The position numbers and the translations under genes are program-made. Source: JAXLYE01 sp046351595 (GTDB lineage: Bacteria; Myxococcota_A; Polyangia; Palsa-1104; JAEUJZ01). From it: 64,000 nt of DNA. Each line of letters opens with the position of its first letter. Position 1 is the stretch's first letter. Below are positions 27,001 to 34,690 of this stretch, piece by piece. The notes below the pieces were generated by a model. It did no database searches, was not told where the DNA came from, and saw nothing but the letters and a program-made list of their open reading frames with translations. The DNA is taken from positions 248,001 to 312,000 of the forward strand of contig JAXLYE010000010.1 of assembly GCA_046351595.1 (NCBI GenBank). Reading direction: 5' to 3'.

Positions 27001-27629
27001 ACGGCACGTTCACCGGCAGCAGCAGCACCAACTACCTGACCAGCTACCAGCGCGCGGCCCTGACCTGGGACAACAGCGACAACGTCGCGGTGACCAACAA
27101 CCTGAGCGCGGGCGGCACGCTCACCGTCACCGGCAACAGCACGCTCAGCGGCACGCTCACCGTCACCGGCAACAGCACGCTCAGCGGCACCCTGACCGTC
27201 AGCGGCCGGAGCAAGACGGGCAACAACAAGACGACCTCCACCAACACGGTCACGACGGTCCAGTATGCAGGGACCTCCTACGGCGACATCGACGGGCTGT
27301 CGCAGACCATCACGCTGCCGGCTTCGGCGACGGTGCTGGTCCTGGTGAACATCGGGGCGGTGCAGGCCGAGAGCGCCGCCTCCGTCCGCGGCCTGTTCAA
27401 GCTCCTGGTCGGATCGACGACGCTGGCCACTGCTGTCCACGAGTTCCCCTCGAGCGGCGGCTACCAGCTGCGTGACGTGATGATGCACTCGCTCACGACG
27501 CTCGCGGCCGGGACCTACACCATCAAGGTGCAGTGGATGCGCGACACCTCGGCCAACGCCGGCACCAGCGGGACGCTCGGTTGCGGCTGGTGGAGCGCCA
27601 GCCGCGCCCTGACGATCATCGAGCTTTGA
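24042..27629 (+). CDS. DUF6519/LamG tail-fibre protein of the CIS
   Basis: 1195 residues from the ATG at 24042, chosen over the ATG at 24036 because GAGG at 24032-24035 is better spaced and the family starts MKGDFTR-like. Residues 1-440 are the DUF6519 domain (HYTSVRLQQGRVQLDADWNE). About 490-730 has three copies of a 45-60-residue shaft module, each with RRALVHxTxDxLxINYxxDY. About 785-970 is a LamG/concanavalin-like domain (FSIEAWVYFD, GKWLHLCVTI, GRIAHVRLWKRALSGDE). Two and a half TLTVTGNSTLSG repeats follow, and then a C-terminal head (TITLPASATVLVLVNIG). Most likely the receptor-binding fibre; the glycan or protein target is unknown. Last gene of the operon. Confidence 0.85.
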   Translation: MRGDFTRSTFRPEKHYTSVRLQQGRVQLDADWNEQMDIQRYQQQAAQAAFIGRAGAPKLGGGFAVTAVDGPDLGISPGRYYVDGLLCELEPNDMGLGTTYQTQPDFPGAPKLSSLAAGVYIAFLDVWTRHVTALEDERLREVALAGPDTTTRTQTAWQVRLVKIPAALGVLDAIDLRALMPAPDLKLAARTRVLDGSASGDVAIGSGYDRLDNHLYRVEIHGGGKVGTDTLLLKWSRDNGSLVTPWLDQKDSMLIVGPTGHDEQRGFGVGSWVELIDDDRELRREPGVLCRITGIEGPALTVDKTVSRGDFGRNPKVRLWDGVITLPAAIGDTVWLQLEAGVEIALVGSTGHTGDYWLIPARTATRDVEWPQKSGAAAFVPRHGDVHCFADLAQIEWSGTAITRILDRRYVFPALVDLRNVDPQRYDQMLYTHRHQGDADGSQIPRGGIQNAAIDGTKIDTAAQVQVTRLGVNSAVGSEHLTVGGNVKQTGSDLLIDSATARGTASGSTRRALVHETGDVLSINYGGDYTAGVKVYGARTDLLVGTSPLHVSSSWSSSWDSETNGAIIANDASSKKALVIVGNRGGTANGTRKVGIWDNLDVNGQLLVVSHYKQTGTDFQINSDSSRGTASGTTRRALVHESGDVLTLNYGNDYTGNVRVGSMLTVSGTDLRLDNSSRRGGRSGDYRRALVHGTNDTLRINYDNDYSSGVQLDGQLTLTNRATLSNHTLYLRSLTDSHHALGHFGDSDRYFAGLSSIDGPALYGWSGGALGTAKLPNSAIEGAALLAGSGYVDLPDMEDDFSNGFSIEAWVYFDYKTGSTMPNYERIVDFSNLLNTTPCDNILLANSGTSKNLIFEVKNATGSSAFLVSAASAIETGKWLHLCVTITASGALTMYKNGGSLSYTTTGTIALPDKKPRVHNFIGKSPYSSDDLFYGRIAHVRLWKRALSGDEVADHYNNTRVVDYTDIAGWWRLTDGSARDFSGKGRNGTFTGSSSTNYLTSYQRAALTWDNSDNVAVTNNLSAGGTLTVTGNSTLSGTLTVTGNSTLSGTLTVSGRSKTGNNKTTSTNTVTTVQYAGTSYGDIDGLSQTITLPASATVLVLVNIGAVQAESAASVRGLFKLLVGSTTLATAVHEFPSSGGYQLRDVMMHSLTTLAAGTYTIKVQWMRDTSANAGTSGTLGCGWWSASRALTIIEL

Positions 27630-27693
27630 CCCGCCGCGGAGCGAGCGACCGCTCTCGAAGTCGCGGTCAGCGCCCGTCGCTGCCGCCGCAGAT

Positions 27694-27709
27694 CCCGCCG
27701 CTTGGCGGG
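27694..27709 (+). terminator. Possible terminator hairpin after the CIS operon
   Basis: CCCGCC (27694-27699), loop GCTT and GGCGGG (27704-27709) form a 6-bp GC stem, followed a few bases later by AAAAAGTTTCTT. It stands 65 bases after the stop of the fibre gene and before the M23-like gene. The T-run is weak, so factor-independent termination is plausible but not certain. Confidence 0.4.
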
Positions 27710-27761
27710 GGCCAAAAAGTTTCTTCCCTGCCGCGGCCGTGATAGCTGGTAGAGCCTGCCC

Positions 27762-29429
27762 ATGTCTCGCCGCTCTGTGCACAGGCCCCGCACCCAGCCG
27801 TGGCTCAGGAGCCTGCTCGGCTCGTTGCCTACGCGCCAGCGCCGCAGCCACCGCGCGGTCGGCTGGCGCTCGCCGCGTGGGAGTGATCGCTCACGCCGTC
27901 CGGCCAGCGTCCCGGGCCTGCGTAGCGTGCCGCGCGGCCGACCGCAGGGCCTGTCCAGCAAGCTGCAGGCGACGGTGCGCATCGCGGTGGCGCTGGGCCT
28001 CTTGGCGCTCGTCAACCTGTACGTCCTTTACTACCGCCGCGGCACGTCGCTGCCCGAGCTGATCCAGCAGGCCAGCGACGGCCGCCGCGCCAGCCTGAGC
28101 CCGCGTCTGAGCGGCCCGCCCGGCACGCCGCCCGCGCCGCGGCCGCCGTCGCGCCGCGCCCGCCCGGCGCTGACGCTGCCGGACTACCCGCGCGTGGTCG
28201 ATCTCAAGCTCAAGCCCGGCGACACCTGGCGCGCGGTGCTGCCGTCGCTGCAGCTGCCGGCGCGGGTGCAGGCCGAGCTCGAGACCGCGCTCATCGCGCT
28301 GCAGGATCCCGGCGGCCTGGGCGCGGGGCAGACCCTGACCGCGTTCTACGACAGCGACGATCGCCTGATCGCCGCCGACTACCGGCTGACGCCGTCCATG
28401 GCCTACCACCTGGAGCGCGTCGCCATCGGCAGCGCCGAGCGCTTCGTCAGCAGCCGCCAGGCCGAGGCGCTGACCGTGCGCCCGACGCGGGTCGAGGTCG
28501 TTCTCGAGCGGCCCGGCGATCTTACGGCGGCGCTCGTGCGCGCGGGCGAGACCGCGGCGCTGTCGGCGCGGCTGGGCGAGGTCGTGGCCGGCGAGCTGGA
28601 TCTGCTGGCCGAGGGCCAGGCCGGCGATCGCGTCCGCCTCGTCGTCGAGAAGCACCTGCTCGGCGGGCGCTTCTACCGCTACGGCCGGCTGCTGGCGCTG
28701 GAGCTCGTGCCGCGCGCAGCGGCGGGCGGGGCGTCCGGTGCGCGCCGCCTGCGCGCCTTCTTGCCGCCGGGCACGGGGCCGAGCAACGCCGGCGCCTCGC
28801 CCGGTGCCGCCAGCCTGTACTTCACCGAAACCGGCGAGAGCCTGGGTCGCGCCCTCGGCAAGGCGCCGCTGTTGTGGACGCGCGCGCCGGCTCCCGGCCC
28901 GACCGCGGCGCCGGGACAGCCGCTGCCGCCGCCGCCGCCGGGACCGGGCCGACCGGGCCTGCACGCCGAGCGCGGCCGGCTCGGCTTCGACTATGTCGCG
29001 CCGCTGGGCACCCCGGTGGTGGCGCTCGGCGCCGGCAAGGTGGCGCTGCGCGGGCCGCGCGGACCGCACGGGCTGACCGTCGCCATCACCCACGCCGGCG
29101 GCATCGAAACCAGCTACCAGCACCTGCTGCGCCTGCCGCGCGGGCTGACCGAGGGCGCGCAGGTCCGCGCGCGCCAGATCATCGGCTACGTCGGGCAGAG
29201 CGGCGACGCGCGCAAGCCGCACCTGCACGTCTCGGTGCGGGCCAACGGCCGCCTGGTGGATCCGATGACCGCGCTCGGGCCGCGCCGGGCCACGCGCGAG
29301 GCGCCGCTGCCCGACAGCCGCCGCGCCGCCTTCGCCGAGGCGGTGGCCGAGCTGACCGAGCTCCTGCAGCACCCCGACGGCGAGGCGCCGGCCCTGGTGC
29401 TGCAGCAGCGCCCCGCCGAAGCGCCGTGA
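27762..29429 (+). CDS. Membrane-anchored M23-like protein with degenerate active site
   Basis: 555 residues. A basic N-terminus is followed by one transmembrane helix at about 72-88 (VRIAVALGLLALVNLYVLYY). A Pro-rich linker leads to a central region that may be a LysM-like/opacity-type domain (ADYRLTPSMAYHLERVAIG). The C-terminal LytM/M23 domain (about 398-510) has HLHVSV (His487, His489), YQHLLRL, and LGTPVVALGAGKV. The first zinc ligand of the HxGxD motif is replaced: RLGFD (Arg406, Asp410). It may therefore be a non-enzymatic activator like EnvC or NlpD rather than a hydrolase. It lies just after the CIS operon, so a link to particle release or a cargo role is possible but unproven. Confidence 0.8.
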   Translation: MSRRSVHRPRTQPWLRSLLGSLPTRQRRSHRAVGWRSPRGSDRSRRPASVPGLRSVPRGRPQGLSSKLQATVRIAVALGLLALVNLYVLYYRRGTSLPELIQQASDGRRASLSPRLSGPPGTPPAPRPPSRRARPALTLPDYPRVVDLKLKPGDTWRAVLPSLQLPARVQAELETALIALQDPGGLGAGQTLTAFYDSDDRLIAADYRLTPSMAYHLERVAIGSAERFVSSRQAEALTVRPTRVEVVLERPGDLTAALVRAGETAALSARLGEVVAGELDLLAEGQAGDRVRLVVEKHLLGGRFYRYGRLLALELVPRAAAGGASGARRLRAFLPPGTGPSNAGASPGAASLYFTETGESLGRALGKAPLLWTRAPAPGPTAAPGQPLPPPPPGPGRPGLHAERGRLGFDYVAPLGTPVVALGAGKVALRGPRGPHGLTVAITHAGGIETSYQHLLRLPRGLTEGAQVRARQIIGYVGQSGDARKPHLHVSVRANGRLVDPMTALGPRRATREAPLPDSRRAAFAEAVAELTELLQHPDGEAPALVLQQRPAEAP

Positions 29430-29474
29430 TAAGAAGGGCGGGCGCCCCGCACTGCGCCTGATCGCGAGCTCGCC

Positions 29475-31928
29475 ATGTCCGAACCGCCGCCGCTCCGCAT
29501 CACCCCGCTGGCCGAGGTCGTCGACGCGGCGGACGGCGGCAAGGCGCTGGGCCTGGGGCGGCTCTTGCGCGCTGGGCTGCGCGTGCCCGAGGGCTTCGTG
29601 GTGCGCGGCCTGGTGCCGGCGCCGCAGCCGCCGCCCGCGCTGCTCGCCGCCTACCAGGCGCTCGGCGGCGCGGTGGCGGTCCGCTCGTCGGCGCTTGGCG
29701 AGGACGGCGCCGTTGCCTCGTTCGCCGGTCAGTACGAGTCCGTGCTCGACGTGCGCGGGCCCGAGGCGCTGTGGCGGGCGGCGCAGCGCTGCCTGGCCGC
29801 GGCCTCGTCGCCGCGCCTGCACGCCTACCGCGCCGGGCTGGGGCACGCGTCGGCCGCAGACGAGCCGCTGGCGCTCATCGTGCAGCGCATGGTGCCGTCG
29901 GTGGTCGCGGGCGTGCTGTTCACCGCGGATCCGGTGGCGCGCACCTCCGCCCGCCTGCTGCTCGAGGCCGCACCGGGTCCCGATGGCGTGGTTGCGGGCC
30001 GCGCCGCGGTGCAGCGCTACGTGCTGTCGCGCGACGGCCAGGTGCTGGAGCAGCCGGCCGGCGACGACACGACGGCGCGGCTCGACCCCGCGGTGCTGCG
30101 GGCGCTGCTCGAGCGCGCGCTGCACGCCGAGTCCGCGCTCGGCGAGCCGCTCGATCTCGAGTGGGCCCTCGACGGCGCGGGCCAGCTCCACTTCCTGCAG
30201 GCGCGGCCCATCACCACGCTGCGCGACCCCCCATCGGCGGGCGCGCCCGTCTCTGTCGACGGGCTCGACGGGCTCGACGAGCTCGACACAAGGCTCCGCG
30301 ACCCGCGCCCGGTCGTCACCCGCTACAACATCAGCGAGGTCGTGCCCGGTGCGGTCACGCCGCTGACCTGGGACCTGACCCTGGGCGCCGTCAACGGCGC
30401 GCTGCAGCGCACCTATCGCGAGGCCGGCCTGCCCGACGAGGTGACCGACGGCGACCGCTTCATCCTGGTGCGCGCCGGCGTCGCCTACCTGAACGTCAGC
30501 GCGATGTCCGCGGCGGCCGCGCACATGCTCGGCACCAGCGCGCAGAACCTCGACCTGTTCATCGCCGGTCGGCCGCTGCCCGAGCGGCCGTGGCCGCGCG
30601 TCCCGCTGGCGCAGCGGCTGCGGCACACGGCGCGCTACTTCCGGCTGCTGTTCCGCGGCCGCGCGCTGCTCGAGGCGCTGCGCACCCGCCTGCGCGACGA
30701 GGGCGTGCGCGAGGCCGCGAGCGCCGGGGCCGCGGCCGCCGAGCTCGAGCGCCTGCACGCGCTGCAGGACGAGGCCTGGTACGTGCACTTTGTCACCTCG
30801 AGCCTGGCGGGGGCGCTCTACGGCTCGCTGATCCGCGTGCTCAGCGGCGGCGAGCTGGCGGCGGCGCGGCACCACGCCGACTGCGCCGTCCTCCTGCAGC
30901 AGCTCACCGCCGACGGCGCCGAGGCCGATGAGAGCTCGCTCGGCCTGGCCGAGGCGCTCGAGGCGCTGGCGCGCACGCTCGGCACCGCGCCTGCGGCCCG
31001 TTTCACCGAGCTGCCCGACGACGAGGCCCTGGCCTGGCTGCGCGGTGCCGCGCCGCCGTCGGTGCGCAGCGGCTTTCTGGGCGTGCTCGCGCGCCACGGC
31101 CACCGCGGCCTGGCCGAGGCCGAGCTGCGCGAGCCCGACTGGTCCGAGGATCCGCGGCCGCTGCTCCGCAGCCTGCGAGCGCTCGTGCGCGCGCCGCAGC
31201 AGCGCCCGAGCCACGGCGAGCCGTCCGCGGTCCTGTCGCGCCTGTCGCGCGGGTCGCGGCTCGCGGTCGCGGCCCTGCTGCCGCGGACCCGGATGTCCAT
31301 CGTGCTGCGCGAGCGCAGCAAGTCGCTGGCGATCCAGACGACGCGCTTTTTGCGGCGGGCCGCGCTGCAGCTGGCCGAGCGGCTGGTGGCGCTCGGACGG
31401 CTGCCCGATGCCGACGCCGTGTTCTTTTTGAGCCGCGACGAGCTCCTGCGCCTGGTGCGGCAGCCGGAGCCGGGCGCGGCGCGGCGCGCGGTGCAGCGCC
31501 GCCGCCTGTTCGCGCGGCAGCGTGCGCTCGAGCTGCCGATGGTGTGGACGGGCTGGCCGGTGCCGCTCGACGCCGGCGCGGCCGAGGCCGGGGCGCCCGC
31601 GGCCGGCGAGGTGCTGCGCGGCACCCCGGTCAGCCCCGGCGTCGTGGTCGGTGTCGCGCGTATCGCCCGCTCGGCCGAGGAGGCCGAGGCGCTGCAGCCC
31701 GGCGAGGTGCTCATCGTCCCCTGCATCGACATCGGCTGGGTCCCGTACTTCCAGCGCGCGGCGGGCCTGGCCAGCGAGATCGGCGGCATGCTGTCGCACG
31801 GCTCGGTCATCGCGCGCGAGGTCGGTCTGCCGACGGTGATCAACCTGGCCGGCGCGCTGCACCGCTTCCGCAGCGGCGACCGCGTGCGCCTGGACGCCGA
31901 CGTCGGCGAGCTCGTACGCCTGCCCTAG
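29475..31928 (+). CDS. PEP-utilising enzyme, rifampin phosphotransferase-like
   Basis: 817 residues in the order ATP-grasp, linker, swivelling His domain. The N-terminal part has the PEP synthase/pyruvate-phosphate dikinase ATP-binding signatures: GLRVPEGFVV, AVRSSALGEDG, SFAGQYES, IVQRMVPSVVAGVLFTADPV, and LDLEWALDG..LHFLQARPIT. The last 110 residues form the mobile phospho-His domain with GGMLSHGSVIAREVGLPTV, where His775 is the expected phosphate carrier. The PEP-binding barrel of true PEP synthase is missing, as in rifampin phosphotransferases (about 860 residues), which use ATP to phosphorylate a small molecule. The substrate here is unknown; rifamycin resistance is only one possibility. 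Confidence 0.82.
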   Translation: MSEPPPLRITPLAEVVDAADGGKALGLGRLLRAGLRVPEGFVVRGLVPAPQPPPALLAAYQALGGAVAVRSSALGEDGAVASFAGQYESVLDVRGPEALWRAAQRCLAAASSPRLHAYRAGLGHASAADEPLALIVQRMVPSVVAGVLFTADPVARTSARLLLEAAPGPDGVVAGRAAVQRYVLSRDGQVLEQPAGDDTTARLDPAVLRALLERALHAESALGEPLDLEWALDGAGQLHFLQARPITTLRDPPSAGAPVSVDGLDGLDELDTRLRDPRPVVTRYNISEVVPGAVTPLTWDLTLGAVNGALQRTYREAGLPDEVTDGDRFILVRAGVAYLNVSAMSAAAAHMLGTSAQNLDLFIAGRPLPERPWPRVPLAQRLRHTARYFRLLFRGRALLEALRTRLRDEGVREAASAGAAAAELERLHALQDEAWYVHFVTSSLAGALYGSLIRVLSGGELAAARHHADCAVLLQQLTADGAEADESSLGLAEALEALARTLGTAPAARFTELPDDEALAWLRGAAPPSVRSGFLGVLARHGHRGLAEAELREPDWSEDPRPLLRSLRALVRAPQQRPSHGEPSAVLSRLSRGSRLAVAALLPRTRMSIVLRERSKSLAIQTTRFLRRAALQLAERLVALGRLPDADAVFFLSRDELLRLVRQPEPGAARRAVQRRRLFARQRALELPMVWTGWPVPLDAGAAEAGAPAAGEVLRGTPVSPGVVVGVARIARSAEEAEALQPGEVLIVPCIDIGWVPYFQRAAGLASEIGGMLSHGSVIAREVGLPTVINLAGALHRFRSGDRVRLDADVGELVRLP

Positions 31929-31949
31929 CTCGACGCGCGGCGCGCGGCG

Positions 31950-32885
31950 CTACAGCAGGAACCCGATCGCCAGCAGCAGCGCCACCACCGTCGCGGCGAC
32001 CAGGCCGCCGAGGAACAGCGTCGCGCCGCGCGGCGGCGGCACGTACAGGACCGGCTTCGACGCCTGCCGCTGCGTCGTGTCGTTCGAGCCGTCGAGGGCG
32101 ATGCTCGGCGCGGACGGCATCGGCGCGGTCTGCTCGCCCTCGACGACGTGCAGCACCGACGTCTGCACCGAGTCCGGGCTGCCCGGCAGCAGCGAGGTCG
32201 TCACGTCGCTCTCGCTGTCGACCGGCGGCTCCGACGGCCCGGTCAGGCACGGCGCCGTGTGGTCGGCGCCATCGCCCAGCGGATCCGTCCGCCCGGCCGA
32301 CTCGACGCCGGTCGGCTCCGGCGCCTCGGCCCGCGCCGCCCGCTCCGCGCCCGCCCCCACCCCGCCCGACGCCGGGCCCGCCGCCGTCGCCGCCGTCGCC
32401 GTTGATGCCGACGCCGTCGCCAGCCGCGCCACGACCCGCTCGAGCTCCGCCGCCACCTCGGCCATCGCCGGGCGGCTGGTGGGGTCCTTGGCCAGCATGC
32501 GGTGCACCAGCCCGGTCAGCGGCTCGGGCAGGTTCGAGACGGTGCGCTCCAGCGGGATCGGCAGGCTGAAGCGGTGCATGTCGAGCAGCAGCGGGTAGTT
32601 CGCGGCCGCAAACGGCGGCGCCCCGCTCAAGAGCTCGTAGAGCACGACGCCGAGCGCGTACACGTCGGTGCGGTCGGTGATCGGCGCCAGGGCCGCCTGC
32701 TCGGGCGACATGTAGCGCGCGGTGCCGATGGTGACGTGCAGGTCGGTCTGGCGGCCCAGGGTCTCGGGGTGCTTGTGCTCCTCGGCGAGCTTGGCGACGC
32801 CGAAGTCGAGGATGATGGCGCGCTCGCCGCCGGGCACCTCGGGATCGCGCACGACCATCACGTTGTCGGGCTTCAGATCGCGGTG
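31950..32885 (-). pseudogene. 3' part of a split Ser/Thr protein kinase (C-lobe)
   Basis: Reading on the minus strand, the frame enters at CACCGCG/ATCTGAAG and continues HRDLKPDNVMVV, DFGVAKLAEE, GTARYMSPEQAA, RTDVYALGVVLYELLSG, KDPTSRPAMAEVA. It then has an Ala/Thr/Glu-rich juxtamembrane linker and a C-terminal transmembrane helix (LFLGGLVAATVVALLLAIGF). No N-lobe precedes it: upstream in frame lies unrelated Arg/Pro-rich sequence back to a stop near 33035. The missing glycine loop, Lys and first C-lobe helices are found at 39782-40172 on the same strand. As it stands the product, even if started at ATG 32861, lacks the catalytic Asp motif and cannot be active. Confidence 0.85.
32879..32885. 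repeat. 7-bp target-site duplication, left copy
   Basis: CGCGGTG on the plus strand (CACCGCG on the kinase strand) is identical to 39782-39788. Each copy completes the codons HR-D of the kinase HRD motif on its own side, so one copy would be expected in the intact gene. Confidence 0.75.
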
Positions 32886-33070
32886 AGAGGTCGCGGGGCG
32901 CGGCTCTCGACGGAGGCGGCGGCGCCGCGGATCGGCCGGGGATCGTTTGGGCGCGGTCAGACTCCGGCGGCGCGCGCGGTCACCGGCTCGCTGCGCCGCA
33001 CCAACAGGCGGCGGCGGTCCGTCCGCCCGTCGCTGTCACCGGGCCGGCACGGGCGTTACCGCGGGCGCGG

Positions 33071-34690
33071 CTACTGGGAGACGTTGCGCAAGAGGGCCAC
33101 GCTCGGGGCGGCGCTGGTGAACAGGATGTCCGGCTTGTCGTCGCCGGTGACGTCGCCCACGGCAAGCACGCGCAGGCCGTTGGGGGTGGTGCCGGACACC
33201 GTGACCTTCTGCGGGCTGCGCAGGCCGCCGAAGCCGTCGCCGAGCAGGAAGCGGATCGCGTCGATCGGGCCGGTGCTGGGCGCGGCGATGACGTCGGGGA
33301 AGCCGTCGCCGTCGAGGTCGCCGACCTGGAACACCTCCTGCGTCGCGGTGTCGGTGGCGGCGGTCAGCGCGGTCGCGAACTCGCCGGTGCCCTGGCCGAG
33401 CAGGACGCTGAAGCTGCCGGTGGTGCTCTGGTCGCTGTTGCTGACGATGAGATCGACGCGCGAGTCGGCGTTCATGTCCGCGGCCGCGATCCACCGCGGC
33501 GTGGCGCGTCCCGCCTGCGTGAAGTAGGAACGCGGCGGGCCAAAGAGCAGCGTGCCGCCGATGTTGGTCCGCACCCGCACCTCGGCGGCCTGGCACAGCA
33601 CCACCGCCACGTCCGGCCGGCTGTCCGCGTCGAACAGCCCGACCGCGAGCGAGCACGGGCCGCGGCCCTCACCGATCGTCGCGAGCGCCGGCGTGCGGAA
33701 GGTGCCGTCGCCCAGGCCGCCGTAGATCACGAGCTGATCGGGCGCGTCCTGGAGCACCAGCAGATCCGGCCGCTGATCGCCGTCGACGTCGGCGAGCGCG
33801 AGGTCGCGCGTGCTCGTGCCCACCGCCGTGACGATCGGCACGCTGAAGTGGCCGGTGCCGTCGCTGAGCAGCACGATCACGTTGCCGGCCGTGGGATCGA
33901 GCAGCGCCAGATCGGTGAACGCGTCCTGGTTGATGCGCGCTGCGGCGAAGCGCCCGCTGGCCGCGCCCATCGTCCCGTTGCCGGCGGTGGTGATCGCGCT
34001 CCCGAGGCCGCTGCCGCTGCCGAGGAACGCCGAGATGCGGCTGCCGTGGGCCACCGCCACGTCGAGCCGCTTGTCGCCGTTGAGGTCTGTGAGGATCAGC
34101 GGGCCCGCGGTCTGCCCCTGGGGGTCCAGCGACGGGTCGGTGGTGAAGCCGGGGCGCGACCAGGCGTAGCCGAACAGGCGCTCCTTGGTGACGCTGACGC
34201 GGGTGCCCGAGTCGAGGCTGACCTTGACGCTGACCAGGCCAGGCTGCGCCGCCGCCGGGATCTGCACCGCCAGCCGCTCGGGTCCCAGCACCGAGACCGC
34301 GGGCGCCGCGAGGTTGCCAAAGAGCACGGAGGCCGGCTCCTTGAACCCGCTGCCCTCGATGACGGCCATGGACACGCCGGTGAGCGGCCCGGTGCGCGGC
34401 CGCACCGCGGTGACGTCCAGGGTGCTCGGCGACGCCACGCAGCGCATGGCGGCGACGTCGCAGCTCTGGCCCGCGGGGCAGGGCATGACCGGGCACACCA
34501 CCTCCGCAGCCGTGCCCCCGTCCTGCACCCGCAGGCAGCGCTCCAGCGCCGGGTCACAGCTCTCGTTCGCGGCGCAGATCCCGGGCGTCACCACGCAGTT
34601 CAGCGGGTTGTCGCCGGACAGCGAGCCCCACAGGTCATGGCATCCGGGAAGCGCCAGCGTCCACAGCAAGGCAAGCAGCTGCCTCTTCAT
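33071..34690 (-). CDS. FG-GAP/VCBS-repeat lipoprotein with IPT domain
   Basis: 539 residues. A textbook lipoprotein signal MKRQLLALLWTLALPGC puts the lipidated residue at Cys17. A Cys-rich stretch follows (NCVVTPGICAANESC, VCPVMPCPAGQSC). Residues about 95-180 form an IPT/TIG-like immunoglobulin domain (VTAVRPRTGPLTGVSMAVIE). The rest is a seven-bladed-propeller-type FG-GAP series with calcium-loop-like motifs DLNGDKRLDVAVA, DVDGDQRPDLLVL, DADSRPDVAVV, DMNADSRVDLIVS, DLDGDGFPDVIAA and DVTGDDKPDILFT. It is presumably cell-surface. It lies inside the kinase-splitting insertion. Confidence 0.88.
   Translation of the reverse strand: MKRQLLALLWTLALPGCHDLWGSLSGDNPLNCVVTPGICAANESCDPALERCLRVQDGGTAAEVVCPVMPCPAGQSCDVAAMRCVASPSTLDVTAVRPRTGPLTGVSMAVIEGSGFKEPASVLFGNLAAPAVSVLGPERLAVQIPAAAQPGLVSVKVSLDSGTRVSVTKERLFGYAWSRPGFTTDPSLDPQGQTAGPLILTDLNGDKRLDVAVAHGSRISAFLGSGSGLGSAITTAGNGTMGAASGRFAAARINQDAFTDLALLDPTAGNVIVLLSDGTGHFSVPIVTAVGTSTRDLALADVDGDQRPDLLVLQDAPDQLVIYGGLGDGTFRTPALATIGEGRGPCSLAVGLFDADSRPDVAVVLCQAAEVRVRTNIGGTLLFGPPRSYFTQAGRATPRWIAAADMNADSRVDLIVSNSDQSTTGSFSVLLGQGTGEFATALTAATDTATQEVFQVGDLDGDGFPDVIAAPSTGPIDAIRFLLGDGFGGLRSPQKVTVSGTTPNGLRVLAVGDVTGDDKPDILFTSAAPSVALLRNVSQ

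Noticed and set aside
6101..27629. Prophage
   Set aside because: No terminase, portal, capsid, integrase or lysis genes; gene order matches contractile injection systems.
6101..27629. Type VI secretion system
   Set aside because: No TssJ/TssL/TssM membrane complex, no ClpV, and the ATPase, cap (DUF4255) and DUF6519 genes are CIS types.
27891..31862. Long minus-strand open frame of about 1320 codons opposite the M23 and PEP-utilising genes
   Set aside because: Arg/Ala/Gln-rich composition, no signature; antisense to two well-supported genes.
32886..32907. Terminal inverted repeat at the kinase-insertion ends
   Set aside because: The ends share only scattered bases and an 8-base CGACGGAG at different offsets, not enough to call a repeat.
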